From Candidatus Cryptobacteroides avicola (GTDB lineage Bacteria > Bacteroidota > Bacteroidia > Bacteroidales > UBA932), in the NCBI GenBank assembly GCA_017695115.1, contig JADILV010000052.1, forward strand, positions 1 to 32,595: DNA of 32,595 nucleotides, in the 5' to 3' direction. Position numbers and translations under genes: made by a program. The notes beneath the pieces were generated by a model. The model saw nothing but the letters and a program-made list of their open reading frames with translations. It was not told the origin of the DNA and did not search any database. This document shows positions 1-7,490 of this stretch, piece by piece. Within the stretch, counting starts at the first letter, position 1. Every line of letters starts with the position of its first letter.

Positions 1-123
1 CACCTCTCCTATCTTGTGGGTCTTCCCGGTATAGTAGAGAATACGCTCTGAAGTAGTAGTCTTACCGGCATCGATGTGCGCCATAATACCGATATTCCTG
101 GTAAATTTAAGATCTCTTGCCAT
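1..123 (-). CDS. fusA: Elongation factor G, N-terminal 41 codons (cut by window edge)
   Basis: Only the first 41 codons lie inside the window; the rest runs off the left edge. The protein begins [10 protein letters not shown] and contains the GTPase P-loop AHIDAGKT at residues 15-22, followed by [11 protein letters not shown]. This matches EF-G, the GTPase that moves tRNAs and mRNA through the ribosome after peptide bond formation. EF4, the close paralogue, is a separate gene at 25684-27471 and has HIDHGKST instead, so the two are easily told apart. It follows rpsG by 22 bases in the classic rpsL-rpsG-fusA order, so it is probably transcribed from the rpsL promoter. No promoter box is visible directly in front of it. 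Confidence 0.96.
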   Translation of the reverse strand, partial: MARDLKFTRNIGIMAHIDAGKTTTSERILYYTGKTHKIGEV

Positions 124-145
124 TTGTTCTTAACTTAATTGGGGA

Positions 146-622
146 TTAGAAACGGAAATGGGCAAATGCCTTGTTGGCCTCTGCCATTCTGTGCATATCT
201 TCTTTTCTCTTGAATGCAGCACCCTCGCAGTTGTATGCGGCGATGATCTCTGCACAAAGTTTTTCTGCCATAGAGTGGCCGGAACGCTTGCGCGCGAAGT
301 TGATAAGGTTCTTCATGGAAAGGGAAATCTTTCTCTCCGGACGCACCTCCGTAGGCACCTGGAAGTTGGCTCCGCCGACCCTGCGGCTCTTCACCTCGAC
401 CTGAGGCGTGACGTTCTCAAGAGCCTTCCTCCATATATCTAGAGGAGCCTTGTCAGAATCTTTCATCTTCTCGCCTACCATGTCGATGGCATCGTAAAAA
501 ATAGAATACGCGATACTCTTCTTTCCCTGGAGCATAAGGTTATTCACGAAACGAGTAACCATTACATCATGAAACTTGGGATCAGGAAGTAGAATCCTCT
601 TCTTAGGCTTCGATTTTCTCAT
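146..622 (-). CDS. rpsG: 30S ribosomal protein S7
   Basis: The 158-residue product has the usual S7 length and starts [15 protein letters not shown]. The S7 signature region [22 protein letters not shown] is followed by the typical [19 protein letters not shown] stretch, ending in the helical [10 protein letters not shown] tail. S7 is a primary 16S rRNA-binding protein that nucleates assembly of the small-subunit head and lies near the E and P sites. It sits 33 bases after rpsL and 22 bases before fusA, so the three form the str operon. In Escherichia coli S7 represses its own operon by binding the rpsL-rpsG intercistronic region. That spacer is only 33 bases here, so the same RNA fold is unlikely to exist in it. 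Confidence 0.97.
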   Translation of the reverse strand: MRKSKPKKRILLPDPKFHDVMVTRFVNNLMLQGKKSIAYSIFYDAIDMVGEKMKDSDKAPLDIWRKALENVTPQVEVKSRRVGGANFQVPTEVRPERKISLSMKNLINFARKRSGHSMAEKLCAEIIAAYNCEGAAFKRKEDMHRMAEANKAFAHFRF

Positions 623-655
623 TTTTACTGAAAATTAAAGGTGATAAAATAATAA

Positions 656-1045
656 TTACTTCTTAGCGGCAGTCTTCTTCGGCCTCTTGGCTCCGTAGAG
701 AGAACGGGACTGTGTCCTTCCCTCGACGCCAGCCGTATCCAAAGCGCCCCTAAGGATGTGGTAACGTACACCAGGAAGGTCCTTCACACGGCCGCCTCTC
801 ACGAGTACGATTGAGTGTTCCTGAAGGTTGTGTCCTTCGCCAGGGATGTACGCGTTGACCTCTTTGGAGTTGGTAAGACGTACACGGGCAACCTTACGCA
901 TTGCTGAGTTAGGTTTCTTAGGTGTGGTTGTGTACACACGCACGCATACGCCCCTTCTCTGAGGGCAAGCATCCAACGCGCGAGATTTACTCTTCTCGAC
1001 GATAACCTCGCGTCCTTTGCGAACTAATTGTTGAATTGTTGGCAT
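656..1045 (-). CDS. rpsL: 30S ribosomal protein S12
   Basis: The 129-residue protein starts [12 protein letters not shown], carries [12 protein letters not shown] around residues 40-51 and [13 protein letters not shown] around residues 84-96, and ends in a lysine/alanine-rich tail. S12 sits at the decoding centre and controls translational accuracy. Lys43 and Lys88, where substitutions give streptomycin resistance in many bacteria, are both the wild-type lysine. Asp89, in the VKDLPG loop, corresponds to the aspartate that RimO methylthiolates in other bacteria. It is the first gene of the str operon, with a complete Bacteroidota promoter starting 52 bases upstream of the start codon and an AT-rich hairpin in the leader. 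Confidence 0.98.
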   Translation of the reverse strand: MPTIQQLVRKGREVIVEKSKSRALDACPQRRGVCVRVYTTTPKKPNSAMRKVARVRLTNSKEVNAYIPGEGHNLQEHSIVLVRGGRVKDLPGVRYHILRGALDTAGVEGRTQSRSLYGAKRPKKTAAKK

Positions 1046-1059
1046 AAATGATTGTAAAT

Positions 1060-1077
1060 CTTAAATTTATGTTTAAG
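1060..1077 (-). other. Small AT-rich inverted repeat in the rpsL leader
   Basis: A 6-bp inverted repeat (CTTAAA and TTTAAG) separated by six bases lies between the promoter and the rpsL start codon. If transcription starts about 6-8 bases after the -7 box, it would sit within the first 35 bases of the mRNA. It contains only one G-C pair, so it would be a weak structure, and a regulatory role is speculative. Confidence 0.3.
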
Positions 1078-1096
1078 TCCCACTATTTTGGGCCTG

Positions 1097-1126
1097 CAAA
1101 GATAGCGATAATATTTTAAAAAACAA
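1097..1126 (-). promoter_or_regulatory. Bacteroidota promoter of the str operon
   Basis: On the minus strand the -7 box TATCTTTG (1097-1104) is preceded at 19 bases by TTG (1124-1126). Both elements and their spacing fit the Bacteroidota primary-sigma consensus TTG-N19-21-TAnnTTTG. The stretch between them is A/T-rich. Transcription should start near position 1090, giving a leader of about 45 bases before rpsL. Confidence 0.85.
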
Positions 1127-1201
1127 TAAATTCCATAGTATTGTACCTCCGGGAACCGCCGTCGCCGGCTTTTGGCCCCTTGTCCCACATGGCGCTGAAT
1201 A

Positions 1202-1603
1202 TTACCGGCTTAAGCCCAAAATGAGTTTCTTGTCTACCCAGATGAACCTCGGACGGTAACTCTCCACATCAGACTTCTGGTCGGAAAAGTCATTCGAATT
1301 GACGTTATACGAGACAAGTATTCTGCCGTCGTCCTCGAACTGGGGATGAGCCATGGCATTATACGTGTACCAGTCACTGTCCGGCAGATCAGGAATCCTG
1401 TAAACCAATGTCTTGCCGCGCCAGGGACCGTAAGTCGTATCCGAAATGAAGGTGTAGATCTTTCCGCTGTTCCAGCTTTTATCCTGTGTCAGGAGCACAT
1501 ACTTTCCATCAAGACGGAAAAAGCACGTGTCGGGTACAGCCTGGGCACCTGAAGAAAAGGGCAACACCGCAAAGGCTGCGGCAGCAACAAGCATGTGTTT
1601 CAT
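1202..1603 (-). CDS. Small exported protein resembling the end of a DUF5005/DUF4185-type propeller
   Basis: I start this at the ATG at 1601-1603 and not at the in-frame ATG 30 bases upstream, because that one lies on the TATCTTTG promoter box. The 133-residue product begins with a signal peptide (MKHMLVAAAAFAVLPFSSGAQA). The remainder, with FFRLDGKYVLLTQ, TTYGPW, YTYNAMAHPQF, GRILVSYNVNS and YRPRFIWV, resembles, from memory, the last blades of secreted five-bladed propeller proteins of Bacteroidota, which are usually 300-400 residues long. The protein therefore looks like a signal peptide joined directly to a propeller tail. It may be a decayed remnant or a functional miniature. It has its own promoter and an intact frame, so I keep it as a gene. 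Function is unknown. Confidence 0.65.
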   Translation of the reverse strand: MKHMLVAAAAFAVLPFSSGAQAVPDTCFFRLDGKYVLLTQDKSWNSGKIYTFISDTTYGPWRGKTLVYRIPDLPDSDWYTYNAMAHPQFEDDGRILVSYNVNSNDFSDQKSDVESYRPRFIWVDKKLILGLSR

Positions 1604-1622
1604 GCGCAAAAAAATAAGGCTG

Positions 1623-1630
1623 CAAAGATA
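1623..1630 (-). promoter_or_regulatory. -7 box for the small exported protein
   Basis: TATCTTTG on the minus strand, 19 bases upstream of the ATG at 1603. No TTG is found at 19-21 bases upstream. Its position places the transcription start inside the longer possible reading frame, which supports the downstream start codon. It lies 33 bases from an oppositely directed -7 box at 1664-1671. Confidence 0.6.
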
Positions 1631-1663
1631 CATTCCAAACGGAAGAATTAATACTATAATTTA

Positions 1664-1671
1664 TATCTTTG
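1664..1671 (+). promoter_or_regulatory. -7 box for the DUF3298 lipoprotein gene
   Basis: TATCTTTG on the plus strand ends 23 bases before the ATG at 1695, leaving a leader of roughly 15 bases. The upstream DNA is A/T-rich but lacks a clear TTG at the expected distance. Together with the minus-strand box at 1623-1630 it forms a back-to-back promoter pair in about 50 bases. Confidence 0.65.
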
Positions 1672-1694
1672 CAGGTATCCAAATTGTTAAAAGC

Positions 1695-2450
1695 ATGAAA
1701 ACAACAATTTTTGCCACCGCAGCTGCGGTCATTTCGGCAGGACTCATGTCCTGCAGCCAGGGATTCAGCGTACAGACCGTCGAAGAGAAAGAGACATTCC
1801 TCCTTGCAGAAGGGTCGGACGCTGCTCTGGAAATGGACCTCAAGATCGAATATCCTGTATCCGGACTGAAGAAACAGGCACTGGACAACCTCACCGGGGC
1901 CCTGACCGCCAATATCTTCGGAGAAGAATATGCCGGCATGGACATCACAGAAGCCGTCGGTGCATATAAAAATGACAAGGCAAGCGACTATCGTACAGCA
2001 TGCCTGCCTCTTGCCAAAGAAAACGAAGGCATCCCGACCGCTTCTCTTGACTGGTCGGACTATGTTACAGGAGCGGTAGCCGGTTGTCATAAGAACATTC
2101 TGTCATATTCCATTACAAAATATTCATTTACAGGAGGGGCACACGGGATGACGGCGGAAACGGCTCTGAACTTCGACATGAAGACAGGGAACCTTCTGAC
2201 CGAGAGCGATTTCTTCAAGGAAGGATATAAAGACAGGCTTCCAGGGCTCCTGTCTTCACACCTTGCAGAATCATTGGAGAATCCGTCAGACACATCGATG
2301 CTGTTTACACAGGAAATCGGCCCTAACGGAAATTTCGCAATCGGGGAAAAGGGCGTCACCTATATTTATAACCAGTACGAAATCGGACCGTATGTCATGG
2401 GAATCATCCGTGTGACAGTGCCATGGGAAGAACTCGAAGGCCTTTATTAG
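1695..2450 (+). CDS. DUF3298 (RsiV/PdaC-like) lipoprotein
   Basis: The ATG at 1695 is chosen because it follows a -7 box and begins a lipoprotein signal, with Cys20 in the lipobox LMSC. The 251-residue protein then has an N-terminal region like DUF4163 (residues about 45-140) and a C-terminal DUF3298 module. The diagnostic parts of the latter are SFTGGAHG, the LNFDMKTGNLLTESDFF stretch, and the final YEIGPYVMGIIRVTVPWEEL. In Firmicutes the same fold forms the sensing part of the lysozyme-responsive anti-sigma factor RsiV and part of the deacetylase PdaC. No membrane-spanning anti-sigma segment is present here, so it is a stand-alone envelope lipoprotein of unknown ligand. It lies 65 bases before the peptidase gene and may share its transcript. 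Confidence 0.75.
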   Translation: MKTTIFATAAAVISAGLMSCSQGFSVQTVEEKETFLLAEGSDAALEMDLKIEYPVSGLKKQALDNLTGALTANIFGEEYAGMDITEAVGAYKNDKASDYRTACLPLAKENEGIPTASLDWSDYVTGAVAGCHKNILSYSITKYSFTGGAHGMTAETALNFDMKTGNLLTESDFFKEGYKDRLPGLLSSHLAESLENPSDTSMLFTQEIGPNGNFAIGEKGVTYIYNQYEIGPYVMGIIRVTVPWEELEGLY

Positions 2451-2515
2451 GCCGGAAAGGTCCACAAAGAATGTCCGGGAAAATCCACAACAGCTTCCAT
2501 ACAAATGAAGAAAAA

Positions 2516-4936
2516 ATGAAACGAACTTACAGCGTCCTCATTGCCGCGGCTGCGGCAGTATCATTGTCTGCGCAACAGGCACCGAATTATGAACTGGCCG
2601 AAAGGTTCTCGGCTAAAAAAGTATCGCAGATGGTCCATTCCACGCGAGTATCCCCCAACTGGTTCCGGGATTCGGACAAGTTCTGGTACAAATGGGAGGA
2701 CTCCGACGGAACACAATATTATATCGTAGATGCGAAAACAGGCAGGAAAACCTCTGTCTTCGACATGGACAGGCTGGCCATGCAGATAACGGAAATCGTA
2801 AAGGATCCGTTTGATGCACAGCACCTTCCTATCTCGAATCTGGAACTGAAGGATGACAAGGCCTTCACATTCGAGATAAAGAGTTCGCTTGAAGAAAAGG
2901 ATTCCGTCAGGATCAAGAGATGGGGAGACAGGAAGGTTTTCAGTTTCTCATACGATATCACCTCAAGGAAACTGACCGATATCACCGGACAGGAAGAGGA
3001 GGAGAAGTATCCTTCATGGGTGAACGTCTCTCCGGACGGCAGGATCGGAATCTTCGCAAAGAATGCCGACCTGTACTGGATGGATGCAGAGAACATGGCC
3101 AAGGCCGCCAGAGATGATAAGGACAGCACATTGGTGGAACACAGGATCACTACTGACGGGACACGCGAATTCGGCTGGGGTGCAGACAGTTACATGGGCT
3201 GGACAGAAACGGACTCCACCAAGAGGATAATGCCGTGGAATCTGGTCTGGTCTCCTGATTCAAAGCATTTCGCTACCGTAAAATATGACATGAGCGACAT
3301 AAAGGAGCTGTGGGTAATCAATTCGCTGAGCAACCCACGGCCGACTCTCGAGACTTACAAATACCAGATGCCTGGTGAGCCGGGACCGAAGGAACTTCTG
3401 TATGTATTCTCCACCGAAGACATGCGCGGCAAATATGTCAGGACAGCGGCTTTCAAGGACCAGACACTTGACTTCGAAACTGCGCCATCAACCAAAGAGG
3501 ACAACTATACCGACTTCTACTCACGTAAATGGCTGGGAGACGACAGCGGATTTTACCTGATGCGCATAAGCCGGGATATAAAACGAGTAGACATCTGCCG
3601 CGTGGATCTGGACAGTGACTCGACAAAGACGGTCATCCCGGAAAGAATGAACACCTATGTAGAATACCGTCCGCTGCGTCTGGTAAACGGAGGGAAGCAG
3701 ATGATCCACTGGTCGGAACGCAACGGGTGGGCGAACCTCTACCTCTACAATGCCAACGGGTCGCTCGCGAACACAATAGTAGAAGGGCCGTTCCATGTCG
3801 AGAACGTGCTGGCCGTCAACGATGCTGAAGATTACATAATTTTCAATGCCTGCGGGTACGACAAAAGCGAGAATCCGTACCAGATGCACACTTTCCGTGT
3901 GAATTTCGACGGCAGCGGGCTCAAGCAGCTGGATATGAAAGACATGGATGTATGGGCCTCTACCGATGACAATGGCAGATACCTGATCCTCAACTACTCC
4001 CGCGTAGATGCCGCTCCGGCTTCCGACCTTTACTCAGCTGCGGGGACCAGGCTTGCCGAGCTGGAGAAAGCCGATCTCTCGCAGCTGTTTGCAGCCGGAT
4101 ACAGATTTCCCGAAAGGTTCACTGTCAAGGCTGCCGACGGAGTCACTGATCTGTATGGAGTGATGTACAAGCCTTTCGACTTCGACTCCACAAAAGTATA
4201 TCCTATCATAGAATACGTATATCCCGGACCACAGGTCGAGGCCAACAACATATCGTGGAGTCCAAACATGACACGCACCGACAGGCTCGCCCAGATGGGA
4301 TTCATCGTAATCACCGTCGGGAACCGCGGAGGCCATCCGAACCGGTCGAAATGGTACCATAACTATGGGTACGGCAACCTGCGCGACTACGGGCTTGAAG
4401 ACCAGAAGACCGCTGTACAGCGGCTTGCGGCCATATACCCATGGATTGACGGTACGCGCGTAGGCATCCACGGTCATTCGGGCGGAGGCTTCATGTCCAC
4501 GGCGGCCATACTGAAATACCCGGACTTCTACAAGGTGGCCGTTTCCTGTGCGGGAAACCATGACAACAGCATCTACAACCGCTGGTGGAGCGAACAGCAT
4601 CACGGCATACTGGAAAAAATCAGTGAAAAAGGAGATACTTCTTTTGTATACAAGATCGACACGAACCCGCAGATAGCGGAGAACCTCAAAGGCCATCTGC
4701 TTCTGGTCCACGGAGATATAGACAACAACGTGCACCCTGCCAACACTATCAGGGTAGTGAATGCGCTTATACGTGCCAACAAGCGTTTCGACATGCTGCT
4801 TCTTCCGGGACAGCGCCACGGGTTCGGTGATATGAACGAATACTTCTTCTGGAGGATGGCCGACTACTTCAGCGAATATCTGCTGGGTGACAGCCAGAGG
4901 GAAAAGACCGACATAGTGCAGCTGAACAACGACTGA
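2516..4936 (+). CDS. Dipeptidyl peptidase IV-like serine peptidase (family S9)
   Basis: I choose the ATG at 2516 because it begins a signal peptide (MKRTYSVLIAAAAAVSLSAQ); the frame stays open upstream over the end of the previous gene. The 806-residue protein has an eight-bladed-propeller-like N-terminal part (about residues 60-520) and a C-terminal alpha/beta hydrolase domain. The catalytic triad is visible: Ser655 in GHSGGG, Asp736 in HGDIDNNVHP and His768 in GQRHGFGD. Such enzymes cut dipeptides from peptide N-termini, preferably after proline or alanine, and in Bacteroidota act in the periplasm on imported peptides. Length and motif spacing are normal for S9B peptidases. The next gene starts 23 bases downstream, so joint transcription is likely. 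Substrate preference cannot be read from sequence alone. Confidence 0.9.
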   Translation: MKRTYSVLIAAAAAVSLSAQQAPNYELAERFSAKKVSQMVHSTRVSPNWFRDSDKFWYKWEDSDGTQYYIVDAKTGRKTSVFDMDRLAMQITEIVKDPFDAQHLPISNLELKDDKAFTFEIKSSLEEKDSVRIKRWGDRKVFSFSYDITSRKLTDITGQEEEEKYPSWVNVSPDGRIGIFAKNADLYWMDAENMAKAARDDKDSTLVEHRITTDGTREFGWGADSYMGWTETDSTKRIMPWNLVWSPDSKHFATVKYDMSDIKELWVINSLSNPRPTLETYKYQMPGEPGPKELLYVFSTEDMRGKYVRTAAFKDQTLDFETAPSTKEDNYTDFYSRKWLGDDSGFYLMRISRDIKRVDICRVDLDSDSTKTVIPERMNTYVEYRPLRLVNGGKQMIHWSERNGWANLYLYNANGSLANTIVEGPFHVENVLAVNDAEDYIIFNACGYDKSENPYQMHTFRVNFDGSGLKQLDMKDMDVWASTDDNGRYLILNYSRVDAAPASDLYSAAGTRLAELEKADLSQLFAAGYRFPERFTVKAADGVTDLYGVMYKPFDFDSTKVYPIIEYVYPGPQVEANNISWSPNMTRTDRLAQMGFIVITVGNRGGHPNRSKWYHNYGYGNLRDYGLEDQKTAVQRLAAIYPWIDGTRVGIHGHSGGGFMSTAAILKYPDFYKVAVSCAGNHDNSIYNRWWSEQHHGILEKISEKGDTSFVYKIDTNPQIAENLKGHLLLVHGDIDNNVHPANTIRVVNALIRANKRFDMLLLPGQRHGFGDMNEYFFWRMADYFSEYLLGDSQREKTDIVQLNND

Positions 4937-4959
4937 AACGGACATATAACCACATAATT

Positions 4960-7449
4960 ATGACACGAATGAAAATATTCAATGCCCACGGCCTGTATAT
5001 GGCGGCACTGGTAGCTGCCTGCTTCATCGGATGCAGCAGCAGTGAGCGGTTCGACAATCCGGAAGAGGAAGAACAGGAAGAACCGGCCGATGATGAAAAC
5101 CGGGACATAGAAGTCATTGACGGGAAAGTACGCTTCTACCTGTATGAGGCCGAGGGTGCTGCAAGACTTGCAATGGGAGCAGAACCTGTCGACTGGAAGA
5201 GTTCTGTCATAAAAGTCAACGGAAAATCATATCTGGCACAAACAGAAACGGGAGGAAAAACTTACGTCGAAGTAGACGAATCGGATACAGGTACCTACAA
5301 TGCAACCGTGACCTCCGGTGCTTCTGGAATCTGGTACGGTCCGTCGCTTTACTCTGACGTAAAACTGCCCCACTCGCAATTCTACAGTAAAACCGCAAAT
5401 GAACTCGGTTCGTATCCGATGTATGCGGAATATTCCAAAGAAACAGGCAATAAAATGATATTCAACGACATCTTTGCTGTCTTGAATATACGGTTAAAAG
5501 GCGAAGGGAAAATATCGTCAATGAAAATCAGGGATGTCGGCGGACAGACAATCACAGGTTCTGCATCAATGTCCTCTACGACAGGTAATTTCATAATGGA
5601 TAAAGGCAACAGCTTCGCCGTACTCAACTGTACCGGCAACGGTAATTTCACAAGTCTCCACGGTGAGGCCCCCGCAGATTTTTATATCATGCTTGCTCCT
5701 GGCGAATACAGGTCAGGTCTCGAACTGACAGTGACCGACTCTGAACACAGGGCAATGATCTGTACCATTCCTTCTCCGGTTCTCACTGCAGGGGAAATGC
5801 TTACAGTAGAGCTCAGTTATACTCCTGACAGTGACCTGATCTTCTATGAAAGTTTCGATAACTTCGTCTGGGGAGGTGACATCATGGGAGGAGAAGGGTC
5901 TTACGGCTACGCCCCGACATCCGAGACAATCGGCTTTGACTCGTGGACAGATCGGGACGGCTATTCGAATGCACTTGTGGAAGTTCCTTATAACAACCCG
6001 GGATCTGCATTCATCCAGTCGAATTCATGGCCGGAAGTAGCGAACAATACTGTTGCGACTTCCCATAAAGTATCGGATTCCTACATCACAAGCCGGAATA
6101 TCGGTGATTATACATACATGTTCAGATGTCAGGAATATCAGGGAGTACTGGCATGCGGCACCGGTAACTCAGGGCGCGGCATATTCCAGACCGCAGCTCT
6201 CCGGAACATTGAAGGATTGAGCCGGATACGGCTTTCTTTCGATTTCTGCTATCAGGCCGGTTCCACGGATGTCATGAAACTTGAGGTCATAAACGGAGGT
6301 ACCGTTTCATCGGCAACAGTCGGAGGAAGAAGTGTCGCCCTCAATAGTACAAATTCAGGATTCAAGAATGTAACCGGTGAATATATTCTCCAAAAGACTT
6401 ATGTGACAATACCGTCCGATGAAGCTGCGGCAAAGGAATGGCAGAAGGTCGATATAACTATCGACAATGCATCCGATGCCACAATGCTCTGCTGGTCGGG
6501 TGCCAGCCCAGAAAACGGAGTACACGGATTCTACCTTGACAACATAAGCGTCCGCACTTTAGGGCCGATGCCTGAAGGAAAATCGAATCTCAGAGTCCTG
6601 TATTGGAATATACAGAACGGCATGTGGGCCGATCAGGGGAATGATTATGAAAATTTCGTAGAGTGGGTCAGAAAATATGACCCTGATGTATGTGTCTGGT
6701 GCGAATCCGCTACAATATACCAGGACAATTCCTCCTCCTCCGCTCCGACAAAATTCCTTCCCGGCGGGTGGACGTCTCTGGCGGCAAGGTACGGACACTC
6801 ATATACGGCTATAGGAGGCCACAGGGACAATTACCCGCAAGTTGTAACCTCGAAATATCCGATCCGTACTTTGTTGAAGATAACGGACACCGATGAAGCA
6901 GGCAAACCTGTTTCCCACGGGGCCGGAATACAGCAGATTGAAATAAACGGACAGGCTGTCAACTTGCTTACACTCCATTTATGGCCTCATTCGTACGGAT
7001 TGGGAGGTTCAAGTTCCGCCAATAATGAAGGAGACAGATACAGGGAATTCGAAATCCGTTATATCTGTGAAAAGACTCTGGAAAATCCGGCATACTCAGG
7101 ATTGCAGAACTGGCTGATGCTCGGGGACTTCAATTCCCATTCCCCACTTGACAACTGGATATACAACTATTCCGAAACAGATACGAAGCTACTGGCACAC
7201 AGGTGGATATTGGAAAACACCGATATGATAGACATCATTGCCGAACGATACAAGGGGACATTCATGAGCACTACAAGCGGAAATTCCCGTATCGACTACA
7301 TATACGCTTCTCCGGATATATATGACCGCATAGTCAACGCATGGGTAATAGTCGACAGCTGGACTGTCCCGGTAATAAGCCCGTATGTAAACAATTTCTA
7401 CAACCCTTCCGACCACAGGCCGATTCTTGTAGACTTCGATATGGAATAA
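4960..7449 (+). CDS. Multidomain lipoprotein with C-terminal endonuclease/exonuclease/phosphatase domain
   Basis: The 829-residue product starts with a lipoprotein signal ending at Cys25 (FIGC). A strongly acidic run follows (EEEEQEEPADDE), which resembles the acidic export tags that place Bacteroidota lipoproteins on the cell surface. Residues about 50-285 are beta-rich and resemble fimbrillin-type domains. Residues about 290-540 look like a carbohydrate-binding-type jelly roll (ESFDNFVWGG ... GFYLDNISV). Residues 545-829 form an EEP domain with YWNIQN (Asn550), Glu582 in WCES, GDFNSH (Asp723, Asn725), RIDYIYAS and SDHRP (Asp818, His819), so the metal-dependent active site seems intact. This superfamily cleaves nucleic acids, phosphoinositides or sphingomyelin; which applies here is unknown. 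An alternative start is the ATG at 4969. Confidence 0.8.
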   Translation: MTRMKIFNAHGLYMAALVAACFIGCSSSERFDNPEEEEQEEPADDENRDIEVIDGKVRFYLYEAEGAARLAMGAEPVDWKSSVIKVNGKSYLAQTETGGKTYVEVDESDTGTYNATVTSGASGIWYGPSLYSDVKLPHSQFYSKTANELGSYPMYAEYSKETGNKMIFNDIFAVLNIRLKGEGKISSMKIRDVGGQTITGSASMSSTTGNFIMDKGNSFAVLNCTGNGNFTSLHGEAPADFYIMLAPGEYRSGLELTVTDSEHRAMICTIPSPVLTAGEMLTVELSYTPDSDLIFYESFDNFVWGGDIMGGEGSYGYAPTSETIGFDSWTDRDGYSNALVEVPYNNPGSAFIQSNSWPEVANNTVATSHKVSDSYITSRNIGDYTYMFRCQEYQGVLACGTGNSGRGIFQTAALRNIEGLSRIRLSFDFCYQAGSTDVMKLEVINGGTVSSATVGGRSVALNSTNSGFKNVTGEYILQKTYVTIPSDEAAAKEWQKVDITIDNASDATMLCWSGASPENGVHGFYLDNISVRTLGPMPEGKSNLRVLYWNIQNGMWADQGNDYENFVEWVRKYDPDVCVWCESATIYQDNSSSSAPTKFLPGGWTSLAARYGHSYTAIGGHRDNYPQVVTSKYPIRTLLKITDTDEAGKPVSHGAGIQQIEINGQAVNLLTLHLWPHSYGLGGSSSANNEGDRYREFEIRYICEKTLENPAYSGLQNWLMLGDFNSHSPLDNWIYNYSETDTKLLAHRWILENTDMIDIIAERYKGTFMSTTSGNSRIDYIYASPDIYDRIVNAWVIVDSWTVPVISPYVNNFYNPSDHRPILVDFDME

Positions 7450-7490
7450 CAACGGCACCTACACGTCTCATTCCAACTTGATTCTGAGAT

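Noticed and set aside
1046..1201. Riboswitch or ribosomal-protein autoregulatory leader upstream of rpsL
   Set aside because: The leader after the mapped -7 box is only about 45 bases and holds one weak A/T hairpin, too little for a known element.
4034..4945. 303-codon open frame on the minus strand opposite the peptidase gene
   Set aside because: It mirrors a strong coding gene with a catalytic triad, has no recognisable motif, and arises from codon bias on the other strand.
7450..7490. Terminator between the convergent EEP lipoprotein and glycosidase genes
   Set aside because: The 41-base gap contains no stem followed by a U-tract in either direction.
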